A program made the translations under genes and the position numbers. A DNA stretch of 64,000 bases from JAGQYP01 sp041392305 (GTDB lineage: Bacteria; Bacteroidota; Bacteroidia; Flavobacteriales_D; Crocinitomicaceae), in the NCBI GenBank assembly GCA_041392305.1, contig JAWKMJ010000007.1:62001-126000 (forward strand). Reading direction: 5' to 3'. Numbering within the stretch: position 1 is the first letter of the stretch; every line of letters begins with the position of its first letter. Below the pieces are notes generated by a model. The model had not been told where the DNA came from and made no database searches. It saw only the letters and a program-made list of their open reading frames with translations. This document shows, one piece after another, positions 8,738 to 17,600 of this stretch.

Positions 8738-9229
8738 ATGAGAAGACTATTTGTTTTAGGAGGAATTGCCGCAATGCTCACAATTACTGCCTGCGGAGGA
8801 GAAGAATCTAAAGAAGAGAATGTACAATCTACTGGTGGTGAAAATCATAGTGGGAAAAGTATTGTAGCCAAAGAAAATGTCCCTTATGAAGATCCGAATA
8901 AAAATCTGACCAATATCCGTTTTGAAGAGATTGTCCATGATTTCGGAACCGTACCTGCGGTTTCCGAGAACAAGCACATATTTAAATTCACGAACACAGG
9001 AAATGTCCCTTTAGTAATCAAAGATGCTAAAGCTTCTTGTGGTTGCACGATTCCAAAGAAACCCGAAAAACCAATTCCTCCAGGAGAAGAAGGGGAGTTA
9101 GAGGTGATCTTTAAACCCAAACCAGGTCAAGAAGGAACAACGGTAAACAAAACCGTAACAGTGACTGCAAATATTCCAGGGGGAAGCACAATTGTGAAGA
9201 TTACAGCTGACGTGGCTCCTGCCATGTAG
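8738..9229 (+). CDS. DUF1573 domain lipoprotein
   Basis: A 163-residue predicted lipoprotein: MRRLFVLGGIAAMLTITAC, with the lipobox Cys at residue 19. The DUF1573 domain covers about residues 55-160, with the hallmark HDFGTVP, then FKFTNTGNVPLVI, SCGCTIPKKP and PPGEEGELEV. DUF1573 is an immunoglobulin-like (ASH/MSP-related) fold very common in Bacteroidota envelopes; its molecular role is not established. Its own -7 box is in the 37-base gap after the S41 protease. Confidence 0.9.
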   Translation: MRRLFVLGGIAAMLTITACGGEESKEENVQSTGGENHSGKSIVAKENVPYEDPNKNLTNIRFEEIVHDFGTVPAVSENKHIFKFTNTGNVPLVIKDAKASCGCTIPKKPEKPIPPGEEGELEVIFKPKPGQEGTTVNKTVTVTANIPGGSTIVKITADVAPAM

Positions 9230-9249
9230 CTTTTTGAGTTTAGAGTTTT

Positions 9250-9309
9250 TCGAGTGTAGAACCGAGCGATAGCGAGCTCATCGACCGATAGGGAGATAAT
9301 TTTTCGAGT
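9250..9309 (+). repeat. 60-bp dispersed repeat, copy 1
   Basis: This 60-base unit (starting TCGAGTGTAGAACCGAG, ending AGATAATTTTTCGAGT) recurs in reverse complement at 32188-32247 with one mismatch (59/60). A decayed partial copy in that same orientation is at 46360-46405 (37/46). Both flanks here carry TTTTTCGAGT/TTTAGAGTTTTT words. It contains the short self-similar piece CCGAGCGATAGCGAGC and no open reading frame. Confidence 0.92.
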
Positions 9310-9337
9310 TTTTTAGTTCTATAGTTGATCTATTTAT

Positions 9338-9700
9338 TTATTCAAATCGGATGTCGGTAACTTTGCTTTGGGCGTCGTACATGTTGAAATAGAACTTTAC
9401 TTCGAAGACTGTTTTGCCCTCTTTCAGGTATTGACAACGGAAGATGTTTTTGCCGCTTAGGTAGATCACATTGATCGATTCCAAACCACTCATGGCTTCT
9501 CGGATTTTATTGGAAAGTTTATTTAAGTCGGTTTTCTCGATCACATCTGTATTCATATAATCGGTGAATTTCTCAAAGTCCTGATCCTTTAACTTTTTCA
9601 ATACTTTCTGAAGCGTTTTAGTTTGGGCTACTTCAGTTTCTGTTTGACCGAATACTACGGAAAGGTTGAAAATTATAATGAGTGTAAATAATGCTTTCAT
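9338..9700 (-). CDS. Hypothetical exported protein
   Basis: A 120-residue protein beginning MKALFTLIIIFNLSVVFG-Q, a signal peptide with a Gln at the probable cleavage site, typical of this phylum. The mature part opens with a helical, charged stretch (LQKVLKKLKDQDFEKFTDY) and continues with strands, which resembles small NTF2-like or DUF-type periplasmic proteins, but I do not recognise a family. The ATG at 9700 is used; an in-frame TTG lies 9 bases upstream. It lies alone between the 60-bp repeat and the GxxExxY element. Confidence 0.65.
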   Translation of the reverse strand: MKALFTLIIIFNLSVVFGQTETEVAQTKTLQKVLKKLKDQDFEKFTDYMNTDVIEKTDLNKLSNKIREAMSGLESINVIYLSGKNIFRCQYLKEGKTVFEVKFYFNMYDAQSKVTDIRFE

Positions 9701-9755
9701 GTGCTTCAATTTTAGACAAAGTTATCGTTTTTGGGTTAAACTCATTCACAGGTTT

Positions 9756-9798
9756 TATTACGCAAAGTTTCGCAAAGTTTTCGCAAAGTTGCCCGAAG
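9756..9798 (-). repeat. Left inverted repeat of the GxxExxY element
   Basis: Reads CGCAAAGTTTCGCAAAG followed by TTTTCGCAAAG on the plus strand; on the minus strand it is a run of CTTTGCG words about 10-11 bases apart. A TAGTTTTG -7 box (9805-9812) begins 6 bases inside it and could serve the enclosed gene. Confidence 0.8.
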
Positions 9799-9834
9799 AA
9801 TTATTAGTTTTGAATAACCATTTAAATCAAAATC

Positions 9835-10236
9835 ATGAATTTAGAAAAAACAGCCTCAATTGTACTGGGAAAAAGTATTGAAGTTCACAAATTTTCAGGT
9901 CCTGGACTGCTTGAATCAACCTACAAAGAATGTCTATATTATGAATTGACTCAGTCGGGACTTGACGTAAAAAAAGAAGTACCCCTTCCGATTGTTTATA
10001 AGGAAATAAAGTTAGATCATGGTTATCGCATAGATCTTTTAGTTGAAAATAGTATTGTTTTAGAACTTAAAACAGTTGAAAGTTTTACAGATGTTCATCA
10101 GGCTCAAGTTCTCACATACTTGACATTAGGAGATTTTCCTCTTGGCTTTTTATTGAATTTTGAAGTCACATTGATGAAAACTGGAATCAAAAGGTTCATC
10201 AACTCCAAATCTTCGCGAAACTTTGCGATTTCTTAG
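9835..10236 (+). CDS. GxxExxY family protein (PD-(D/E)xK nuclease-like)
   Basis: A 133-residue protein with the defining motif G24-L-L-E27-S-T-Y30. It also has a PD-(D/E)xK-like core: D67 (GYRIDLLVEN) and E77-L-K79 (SIVLELKT), then a hydrophobic strand with HQAQVLTYL. The family is widespread but patchy in Bacteroidota and related phyla, is predicted to have a restriction-endonuclease fold, and has no agreed function. The last eleven residues (NSKSSRNFAIS) and the stop are encoded mostly by the right inverted repeat, so the natural C-terminus has been replaced or extended by repeat DNA. A TAGTTTTG -7 box lies 22 bases upstream of the start. Confidence 0.9.
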   Translation: MNLEKTASIVLGKSIEVHKFSGPGLLESTYKECLYYELTQSGLDVKKEVPLPIVYKEIKLDHGYRIDLLVENSIVLELKTVESFTDVHQAQVLTYLTLGDFPLGFLLNFEVTLMKTGIKRFINSKSSRNFAIS

Positions 10237-10258
10237 CGCAACTTAGCGAAATAAAAAT
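10211..10258 (+). repeat. Right inverted repeat; 48-bp CTTnGCG unit
   Basis: This 48-base unit contains CTTCGCG, CTTTGCG, CTTAGCG and CTTAGCG at 10-11 base spacing. It matches solo units at 57134-57181, 59474-59521 and 60280-60327 (41/48 to the last) and is the inverse of 9756-9798. It overlaps the 3' end of the GxxExxY gene. Confidence 0.85.
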
Positions 10259-10302
10259 GTGTTTGCTAAGGAAGTTATTTATAATTTAGGGTGAATGGTA
10301 AA

Positions 10303-10318
10303 ATTTGTTTAAACAAAT
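10303..10318. promoter_or_regulatory. Perfect 16-bp palindrome upstream of acs
   Basis: ATTTGTTTAAACAAAT is a perfect palindrome, 37 bases before the acs ATG. A symmetrical site of this size between genes suggests an operator for a dimeric regulator of acetate activation. The sequence does not name the regulator. Confidence 0.4.
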
Positions 10319-10355
10319 AAAATCATTAATTTAAGGGCCAATAAAAAAGCAAACC

Positions 10356-12269
10356 ATGAGTAATTATCACATCAAAAATCTAGAAGAGTATTTCAATGTT
10401 TATCGTAAGTCTGTTCAAAATCCAGACGGGTTTTGGGAAGAGATAGCAGAGGAGCATTTTCTCTGGAGGAAACGATGGGATCAAGTATTGTCATGGGATT
10501 TCACAAAACCTGAAGCAAGATGGTTTGATGGGGCCAAATTGAATATTACGGAGAACTGCATTGACCGTCATTTAGTTACAAAAGCGAATCAGACAGCGAT
10601 ACTTTTTGAACCGAATGATCCAAAGGAAGAGGCTCAGCATATTTCCTATCAAGAATTGCATGACCGGGTAAATCAAATGGCCAATGTTCTTAAAACTAAG
10701 GGGATTAATAAAGGCGATCGCGTGTGTATTTATTTGCCCATGGTTCCGGAATTAGCTATTTCTCTTTTGGCTTGTGCTCGAATTGGAGCGGTTCATTCTG
10801 TTGTTTTTGCAGGTTTTTCATCTTCAGCTTTGGCCGCAAGGATCAATGATTCTGAATGTAAAATGGTTATTACTTCGGATGGATCTTATCGAGGAGGGAA
10901 AAGCATCGACTTGAAGGGAATTGTTGATGAGGCATTAGATAATACTCCATGTGTGGAAAGCGTTTTGGTAGTGAAAAGGACTCAATCGAACATCCAAATG
11001 AAGCAAGGAAGAGACGAATGGATGCAACCTTTATTAGATCAAGCTTCAAAGCAATGTGAACCTGAAATCATGGATGCGGAAGATCCACTATTCATTTTGT
11101 ATACTTCAGGATCGACAGGTTCACCTAAAGGAATGGTGCACACTTGTGCAGGTTACATGGTGTACACCGCTTATACTTTCAAAAATGTTTTTCAGTACAA
11201 AGAAGGAGATGTTTATTGGTGTACAGCAGATATAGGTTGGATTACGGGTCATTCTTACATTGTTTATGGTCCGTTAGCCAACGGAGCCACAACAGTGATG
11301 TTTGAAGGAGTGCCTTCCTATCCAGATTTTAGTCGCTTTTGGGAAGTAGTAGAAAAACATAAGGTAACTCAGTTTTACACCGCTCCAACAGCTATCCGAG
11401 CATTAGCTAAAGAAAACATCGAATATGTGGATAAACATGACCTTTCTTCTCTTAAAATTCTAGGTACAGTCGGAGAACCCATCAATGAAGAAGCCTGGCA
11501 CTGGTATAATGATAATATTGGAAAAAATGAATGTGCGATTGTGGACACCTGGTGGCAAACAGAAACAGGAGGAATCATGATTTCTCCAATTCCCTTTGCG
11601 ACACCAACCATTCCAACATTTGCAACACTACCCATGCCGGGTATTCAGCCAGCTTTAATGGATGAAAACGGAAAAGAGATTGAGGGCAATCAGGTTGAGG
11701 GAAGGTTGTGTATTAAATTTCCTTGGCCTTCCATGGCGAGAACGATTTGGGGGAATCATCAGCGATACAAAGAGACTTATTTTTCTGCTTATGAGAATAT
11801 GTATTTTACTGGAGATGGTGCAAGAAGAGATGCTGTGGGATATTACCGAATAACAGGAAGAGTGGATGATGTAATTATTGTTTCAGGACACAATCTGGGA
11901 ACTGCTCCAATTGAAGATGCCATCAACGAACATCCAGCAGTTGCGGAATCGGCTATTGTTGGCTTTCCTCATGAGATCAAAGGGAATGCACTTTATGGGT
12001 ATGTGACGCTAAAGGAAACGGGAGAATCCAGAGATCATGATAATTTGAGAAAAGAAATTAATCAGTTAATTACTGAACATATTGGTCCAATTGCCAAACT
12101 AGATAAAATTCAGTTTACAGAAGGGTTGCCAAAAACAAGATCTGGAAAAATCATGCGTAGAATCTTAAGAAAAATAGCGCATAACGATTTTAGTAATCTT
12201 GGAGACACAAGTACGCTATTGAATCCGGAAGTGGTAGAAAGCATTATTGAGTTTAGAATTAAAAATTAA
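10356..12269 (+). CDS. acs: Acetyl-CoA synthetase (AMP-forming)
   Basis: A 637-residue cytosolic enzyme that turns acetate, ATP and CoA into acetyl-CoA through acetyl-AMP. The N-terminal ACS domain starts with YFNVYRKSVQNPDGFWEEIA. The P-loop-like motif YTSGSTGSPKG is at about residue 250, followed by the ACS-specific CTADIGWITGHSYIVYGPL and WWQTETGG. The C-terminal domain has GHNLGTAPIEDA and the terminal SGKIMRR lysine (about residue 598), the site that is reversibly acetylated in characterised homologues. Length and motifs are canonical. The last codons (RIKN-stop) merge into an AATTAAAAATTAA repeat. Confidence 0.96.
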   Translation: MSNYHIKNLEEYFNVYRKSVQNPDGFWEEIAEEHFLWRKRWDQVLSWDFTKPEARWFDGAKLNITENCIDRHLVTKANQTAILFEPNDPKEEAQHISYQELHDRVNQMANVLKTKGINKGDRVCIYLPMVPELAISLLACARIGAVHSVVFAGFSSSALAARINDSECKMVITSDGSYRGGKSIDLKGIVDEALDNTPCVESVLVVKRTQSNIQMKQGRDEWMQPLLDQASKQCEPEIMDAEDPLFILYTSGSTGSPKGMVHTCAGYMVYTAYTFKNVFQYKEGDVYWCTADIGWITGHSYIVYGPLANGATTVMFEGVPSYPDFSRFWEVVEKHKVTQFYTAPTAIRALAKENIEYVDKHDLSSLKILGTVGEPINEEAWHWYNDNIGKNECAIVDTWWQTETGGIMISPIPFATPTIPTFATLPMPGIQPALMDENGKEIEGNQVEGRLCIKFPWPSMARTIWGNHQRYKETYFSAYENMYFTGDGARRDAVGYYRITGRVDDVIIVSGHNLGTAPIEDAINEHPAVAESAIVGFPHEIKGNALYGYVTLKETGESRDHDNLRKEINQLITEHIGPIAKLDKIQFTEGLPKTRSGKIMRRILRKIAHNDFSNLGDTSTLLNPEVVESIIEFRIKN

Positions 12270-12329
12270 AAATTAATCGTAAACGGCTAAAAACAAAAAA
12301 TGTTGGTTAAGGAATTTTCTTTCATTTTG

Positions 12330-12363
12330 TAACCCTGTGACTTCAGTCCTGGGTTGAAAATAG
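12330..12363 (+). repeat. 34-bp dispersed repeat, copy 1
   Basis: TAACCCTGTGACTTCAGTCC plus 14 further bases is 28/34 identical to 26015-26048 in the same orientation. Both are intergenic and both are followed by other repeat words. The unit has no reading frame and no known name to me. Confidence 0.75.
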
Positions 12364-12428
12364 GATGAACAATTGAGAATGGATCATATTTGACAATCTC
12401 AAATTACGATAAGTATACCTGCTAACAA

Positions 12429-12641
12429 TTATCCCAATATCAGAACAGAAATCAAAATAGCTTTCAAGATTCTTTTTCTTTGTTGCTGCTGAATCTTTTT
12501 TCTTAAGACTTTTAATTCTTCTGGACTAGCATTTTTAGGAGAAACGAAGGGATTTCGAACTTCACGGTTATCCATCCCACCATTTCCCTCAAATATGGTT
12601 TTGTGTTTTCGTTTAAGGTTGTTTCGAATACTCGAAAGCAT
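12429..12641 (-). CDS. Small hypothetical membrane protein
   Basis: A 70-residue protein: a basic N-terminus, a middle part (MDNREVRNPFVSPKNASPEE), a basic helix with QQQQRKR, and a C-terminal hydrophobic stretch ILKAILISVLILG that ends the protein. It looks like a tail-anchored inner-membrane protein. No family is recognised. It follows the TonB-C-like gene on the same strand, separated by 120 bases of repeat-like DNA. It could be spurious, but the composition is that of a real small protein. Confidence 0.5.
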   Translation of the reverse strand: MLSSIRNNLKRKHKTIFEGNGGMDNREVRNPFVSPKNASPEELKVLRKKIQQQQRKRILKAILISVLILG

Positions 12642-12660
12642 GGATGATATGTGTCCGCCA

Positions 12661-12763
12661 GCGCCGATACATCAAAATTATCAATTATTATATATCAACT
12701 ATCAATTATCAATTACAAATTATCTAAGAAAATTCTCATGTTCCCAATTCCGAATTAAAATAC
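12661..12763. repeat. Degenerate ATCAATTATCAATTA words and a CCCAATTCCGAATTAA word
   Basis: The gap between the two minus-strand genes is filled by variations on TATCAATTAT/CAACTATCAATTA and then CCCAATTCCGAATTAA (12744-12759). The last word recurs at 61474-61489 just downstream of holA. There is no gene here. Confidence 0.7.
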
Positions 12764-13570
12764 CTAACACCCTTCTAATCCAAAAGAAAAGAACAGAATT
12801 TGATCTACTTTGTTTCCTTTTGCGTCAGTTGCGGCTTGCCATTCCCCAGGGATTTCTTTGATCAATTGAAGCATTTTGGAGTCAATATTGGAGTAGCCGC
12901 AACTGGAACTCAATATCACGGATTCAATTGTGCCATTCTTTGTTACAGTAAACTGAATTTTACCTGGAGTGACCGAATTCATGTTGATTTGCGCTACTTC
13001 CTTTTGGCTTTCCTTTTTCAAATAATAGATTAGATTTTCCATTCCATCTTTGTATTCTGTTTGTTTTTCAGGAAGAACAGTCATGTAATAAACTATAAAT
13101 TCATTGGCGGCATCTCCATAAACAGGGTTTTTCGTCTGGCAATAGGTGGAAATTTTGAAATTGGTGGAATATTCCATGGATTTGAGTAAGTGAAGTTGTT
13201 CGTCTGTTAAATAGTGATCATTTCCTTTCTCAAGCAGAATGGAAGAACCATCCTGTTCGTTGACAGTGGCAGCAATTGTTGTGTGAAAATCCAGGTAATC
13301 TGCTGTTGCATTTATCGGCAGTATGTCTAAGATTGTTTTAGCTTTTTGAATTTGTTCTTTAGTAATGCCGGTATCAAAACGGGGATGTATTTTGTAGGCA
13401 AATGCAGTAATTGGAAGGTCTCTTCGGATTTCTTCAGAATCAGAAGGTGGTTTGCATTTAAGTTCTTCCTTGGTTTGTGTTTTTGAAGTATCCATCCAGT
13501 TGGAGAAGCCATAAGTTGTAAAACCAAGAGCGGTAAGAACAACCGCATAAATCATCATTTTCTTTTTCAT
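12764..13570 (-). CDS. Membrane-anchored protein with TonB C-terminal-like domain
   Basis: A 268-residue protein with one N-terminal membrane segment (MMIYAVVLTALGFTTYGF) and a periplasmic remainder. The C-terminal 80 residues (GKIQFTVTKNGTIESV, then the last part ending FSFGLEGC) resemble the beta-alpha-beta TonB C-terminal/TonB-like domain frequent in Bacteroidota sensors. The middle part (about 50-180) is unrecognised. It is divergent from the membrane winged-helix regulator at 13698, sharing a 127-base gap, and may be its target or partner. The TonB-like call is moderate and no ExbB/ExbD genes are near. Confidence 0.65.
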   Translation of the reverse strand: MKKKMMIYAVVLTALGFTTYGFSNWMDTSKTQTKEELKCKPPSDSEEIRRDLPITAFAYKIHPRFDTGITKEQIQKAKTILDILPINATADYLDFHTTIAATVNEQDGSSILLEKGNDHYLTDEQLHLLKSMEYSTNFKISTYCQTKNPVYGDAANEFIVYYMTVLPEKQTEYKDGMENLIYYLKKESQKEVAQINMNSVTPGKIQFTVTKNGTIESVILSSSCGYSNIDSKMLQLIKEIPGEWQAATDAKGNKVDQILFFSFGLEGC

Positions 13571-13685
13571 AATTATTGCTTTAAGATTTAGTCAAATCTA
13601 TGCTCTAAGTGCGTTTCCATACCTTTCTCAATTGTAAATTAGTGTAAAATCATCGTAAAACTGTTTCAGATGATTTGAATTGCTC

Positions 13686-13693
13686 TAGATTTG
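13686..13693 (+). promoter_or_regulatory. -7 box (TAGATTTG) directly before the membrane regulator
   Basis: TAGATTTG is a full match to TAnnTTTG but ends only 4 bases before the ATG at 13698. If used, the transcript would have almost no leader (leaderless start). Confidence 0.35.
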
Positions 13694-13697
13694 TAGG

Positions 13698-14594
13698 ATG
13701 CAGATTTTTTACCGAAATATCACATTGTTTTTTATTCTTTTTGCTAGCCCCGTGAATGCTTCTTTTTCTCAAGATTTGCCAAAAGAAAGTCATGAGGAAA
13801 CTGCCATGCGCATGATTGGACATCAATTATTGTTAAGGTCGGGAGATCTTACCGGTCGTGTTCTTCCCATTCAAAAAGAAGGCAATACATATGTTGTTTC
13901 TTTTGAAAATGAATTGGAATTTTTACCCGATGATTTGGTGACAATTGTGGATTCCGTGTTGGATCAAGCACAAATAGGAGGAGGGTATCATTTGGAGGTA
14001 AGGGATTGCGAGAAAGAGCAAGTGGTTCATAGTTTTGAAAGGAATATGGGCACTGACTCTTTAGTTCCATGTCGCGGACGTTACTTACCAAAGGATTGTT
14101 ATACCCTTCAAGTACAGATTTTCCCTAAAGAAATGAGGTCTCAAAAAGAAAAGGAAAACAATAAAAAAGCGGAAGAAAAGGCAGTTGAAGAAGATCTCGG
14201 AACGATTTGGCTTCGCTTATTTTTATTGCTGTCACTCACTTTTTTAGTGTGGTATTTATATAAGAAAAGGAAGTCAAAAACCCAAAACTCAAACTACATA
14301 GCTTTAGGGAAATTTCAATTTGACAAACTGAACACCGAGCTAATTCTCAAAGAACAACGAATAGAGTTAACGGCGAAAGAGTCTGATTTACTTGTACTTC
14401 TTTATGAGAATCTCAATAAAACAGTAGAAAGAGACACCATTTTAAACCGTGTTTGGGGAGATGAAGGAGATTATGTTGGAAGGACTTTGGATGTATTTAT
14501 TTCCAAATTGAGGAAAAAACTGGAAGCCGATCCCAATGTAAAAATCGTGAATATTAGAGGAGTGGGTTATCGGTTGGTTTTGAATTCAGTTTAG
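13698..14594 (+). CDS. Membrane-anchored winged-helix transcription regulator with periplasmic N-terminus
   Basis: A 298-residue protein with an unusual order. A signal peptide (NITLFFILFASPVNASFS) leads into a periplasmic domain of about 140 residues. A charged helix follows, then one membrane segment at about 172-189 (LWLRLFLLLSLTFLVWYL). The C-terminal part (about 200-298) is an OmpR/PhoB winged-helix domain with LTAKESDLLVLLYEN, RDTILNRVWGDE and the wing INIRGVGYRL. This is the mirror image of ToxR/CadC regulators, where the DNA-binding domain is N-terminal. It probably senses an envelope signal directly and binds promoters from the membrane. No receiver domain or kinase is next to it. 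Confidence 0.85.
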   Translation: MQIFYRNITLFFILFASPVNASFSQDLPKESHEETAMRMIGHQLLLRSGDLTGRVLPIQKEGNTYVVSFENELEFLPDDLVTIVDSVLDQAQIGGGYHLEVRDCEKEQVVHSFERNMGTDSLVPCRGRYLPKDCYTLQVQIFPKEMRSQKEKENNKKAEEKAVEEDLGTIWLRLFLLLSLTFLVWYLYKKRKSKTQNSNYIALGKFQFDKLNTELILKEQRIELTAKESDLLVLLYENLNKTVERDTILNRVWGDEGDYVGRTLDVFISKLRKKLEADPNVKIVNIRGVGYRLVLNSV

Positions 14595-14660
14595 CTTTAA
14601 AACTAGGAATTAGTTCTTTTTATGGTCTATATCACTTAAATTAGCGGAAAGATCAAGGCT

Positions 14661-17600
14661 ATGAACAAATTACTACTACTTTCAATTTTTGCTTTTTCTA
14701 CGTTCTTTACTTATAGTCAGAGCACCGAATTTTGGGGGATGTTAAGTGAGGGTGGTGAAGACAACCACGGTGTCATCTTCAAAACGGATCAAAATGGAGA
14801 GAATTATCAAGTTGTCCATTCCTTTATTCGAAATTATGGAAGTTTTCCAGGGAAAAGATTGTGTTTTGATGGTAATGAAACGGTCTATGGAACAACATCT
14901 CAAGGTGGGAAGTACAATGGTGGAGTGCTATTTGCATTCAATTTATATTCAAAAGAGATAACTGATTTATATCATTTTGAGTCAACCACAGGAGATCATC
15001 CTTTGGGTGGAGTGCTGCTTATCAATAATAAATTATACGGCACTACTAACACAGGAGGAGCCTCTGATCTTGGTGTAGTTTATTATTTTGATTTGCTCTC
15101 GAGCTCTTTTCAAGTTTTAGAAGAGTTTGATGGAAGTAATGGTTCTAGACCGGAGGATGGAGTAATTGAATTTTCTGGATCAATATATGGACTAACTAAA
15201 ATGGGAGGATCCAATGATTTAGGAACCATCTACAGTTTGGATACTACAACGGCTACCTTAACAACTCAATTCGATTTTTCCTCATCTTTCGGTGCCTATC
15301 CTACAGGCAGATTAGTGCTGTCCAGTGTTCAAAACAAGATGTTTACAACTTCTAGAGAGGGAGGGGTGAATGGATACGGAACGATCATTCAGTTCGACTT
15401 ATTTTCAAATTCTGTGCAAAAGATTCATGATTTTGATAGCTTAAATGGTGCAAATCCGGAATCAGGTTTAATTTTAAATACAGATGGACACCTATTTGGA
15501 ATTACGAAAAATGGAGGGGCAGATGGGATAGGTGTTGTTTATGCAGTGGATACAGCTTCTCTAGTATTTGGCAAAGTTCAGGATTTAGATTCTACTTTGG
15601 GACTGCATGGAACAGGTGAAATCGTCTATTCAGGAGCTTCAAATAGTTATTACGCTTTAACCACTGCAGGAGGTGCAGGATATGGTACTTTAATTTCAAT
15701 CGATTTGGCCGACTCATCCCTAAGCTTGGTAAAGGATATGGATAATACAATTGGAAGTGTTCCTCAAGGACAGCCTTTCATTTTTAGTAATGCGATTTAC
15801 GGTTTATGTAGTTCGGGTGCCATTGATGGTTATGGGTCTTTGTTTGCCTATCATCTTGGAAATGATTCATTATCCATGGAACAAACTTTTTCTTGTGTTT
15901 TTGGTCATACCCCATACGGAACCGTTTTGGACGGTGAGGATGGCTTTGTATATGGTATGACCTTTTTGGGTGGTAAATACAAATATGGGACACTGTTCAA
16001 GTACAGCATGAGTCAAGATACATTAATCAAATTACATGATTTCAATATCGAAGACGGAGCTTATCCACAAGGTTCATTGTCATTGGGACCAAATGGGATG
16101 ATCTATGGTATGGTAACACAAGGAGGACCAGCTCCACATAAAGGAGTTGTTTTTTCATGGAATAGAACAACTAACACATTTTCATTAGAGGCTGCCTTTA
16201 ATAATTCCAATGGTCGATATCCAAGGGGAGATATGCTCTATGCCAGTGATGGGTACATGTATGGAATGGCGATATATGGAGGGTTGAATGATTGCGGCGT
16301 TATATTCAGGGTAGATACCGTTAATCATGCAATAGATGTTCGCTATCCATTTGAGATTTCAACAGGTCGCTACCCACACAGAAGTTTGTTGGAGTACAAT
16401 GGGAAATTTTACGGATTGACTACACAAGGTGGAAATACAGATGATGGTGTTTTATTCGAATATGATTTTATTAATGGAACGTATACCGTAAAACATCATT
16501 TTGAGCCGGTTACTGGAAGAAGGCCTTTTTCCAACCTCATCGTGGATCAGTTTGGGAATTTATATGGAAATACAAATGTAGGTGGTAGTTATAATTATGG
16601 GGTAATGTTCAAATACTCATTGTCTGATGACACCTATACTGTACTGCATGAATACGATTTTACGAATGGAGGAAATGTACAGCCCTCATTGACCTTCAGT
16701 GATAATGGAAAGATTTATGGATTAGCATTTCATGGTGGAAGTTATTATAAAGGGATATTGTTTGAATATGATACGACGAGTAGCACTTTTACAAATAAGT
16801 TGAATCTGAATAGTACATTAGGGGGGATTCCATATTGTCGCTTATCAAAAGTGGCTACATGTCCAGTAATTTCAACACATTTCAATGCAGATGATTGTTC
16901 CCAATTTACTTCTCCACTTGGGCAAACCGTATCGGTGCCGGGAAACCATGTTGTGACAGATACTTTGCTTTCCAATTGCGGAGGTGATAGTTTGATAGTT
17001 TATTCCGTTTTCATTGGAGATACGCTAGATCCAGTCCCCAATAGTGCGACACTTTCGACTATTGAAGCTTATTGTTCTATAGATATTCAACAAGCTGAGT
17101 TTCCCTTTGCATTAGATAATTGTGTTGATACACTTTATGCTACCTCCAATGTAAGTTTTCCATTCCAAGATACTTCGATCCATCAAATTGTATGGACCTA
17201 TGAAGATAATGCGGGAAATATAGTTCAACAAACCCAAAATATTAGCTGGTTAGAAATGAATTTGACTGTCATGCAAAATGCAAATGTTTTGGCAGTTGCA
17301 AATGCCACGGCGAATTCCTATCAGTGGATGAATTGTGATTCGAATGATATCATTCCTGGTGCAACAAGTTCTATTTTTATTGCTAATCAGAATGGCTCTT
17401 TTGCCGTTATAATTGAGCAACAGGGTTGTGTTGATACTTCTGAATGTGTTCAAATGAATTCAGTTGGATTGAATGAAAATGAAATAGGATCATGGAAAAT
17501 CTATCCAAACCCAACAAATGGAAATCTAACGATTGATATGCCAGCTTCGGTAAATGGAATGGTAGATATTCAAATTACAGATGATCTGGGACGAGTAGTG

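Larger units (their letters stand above)
9756..10253 (+). mobile_element. Putative element: GxxExxY gene bounded by 43-bp imperfect inverted repeats
   Basis: Left end 9756-9798 and right end 10211-10253 are inverted copies of one another, 34 of 43 positions identical without gaps. They enclose a single gene (9835-10236), whose last codons and stop lie inside the right end. The right end, extended to 48 bases (10211-10258), is also 41/48 identical to a free-standing copy at 60280-60327. No target-site duplication is evident next to the ends. Calling it mobile is an inference from the inverted ends, the nuclease-like protein and the solo copies elsewhere. Confidence 0.55.

Noticed and set aside
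13571..13697. Two-component kinase partner for the winged-helix protein
   Set aside because: The regulator lacks a receiver domain and no kinase is adjacent; the only kinase of the window pairs with the LytTR regulator.
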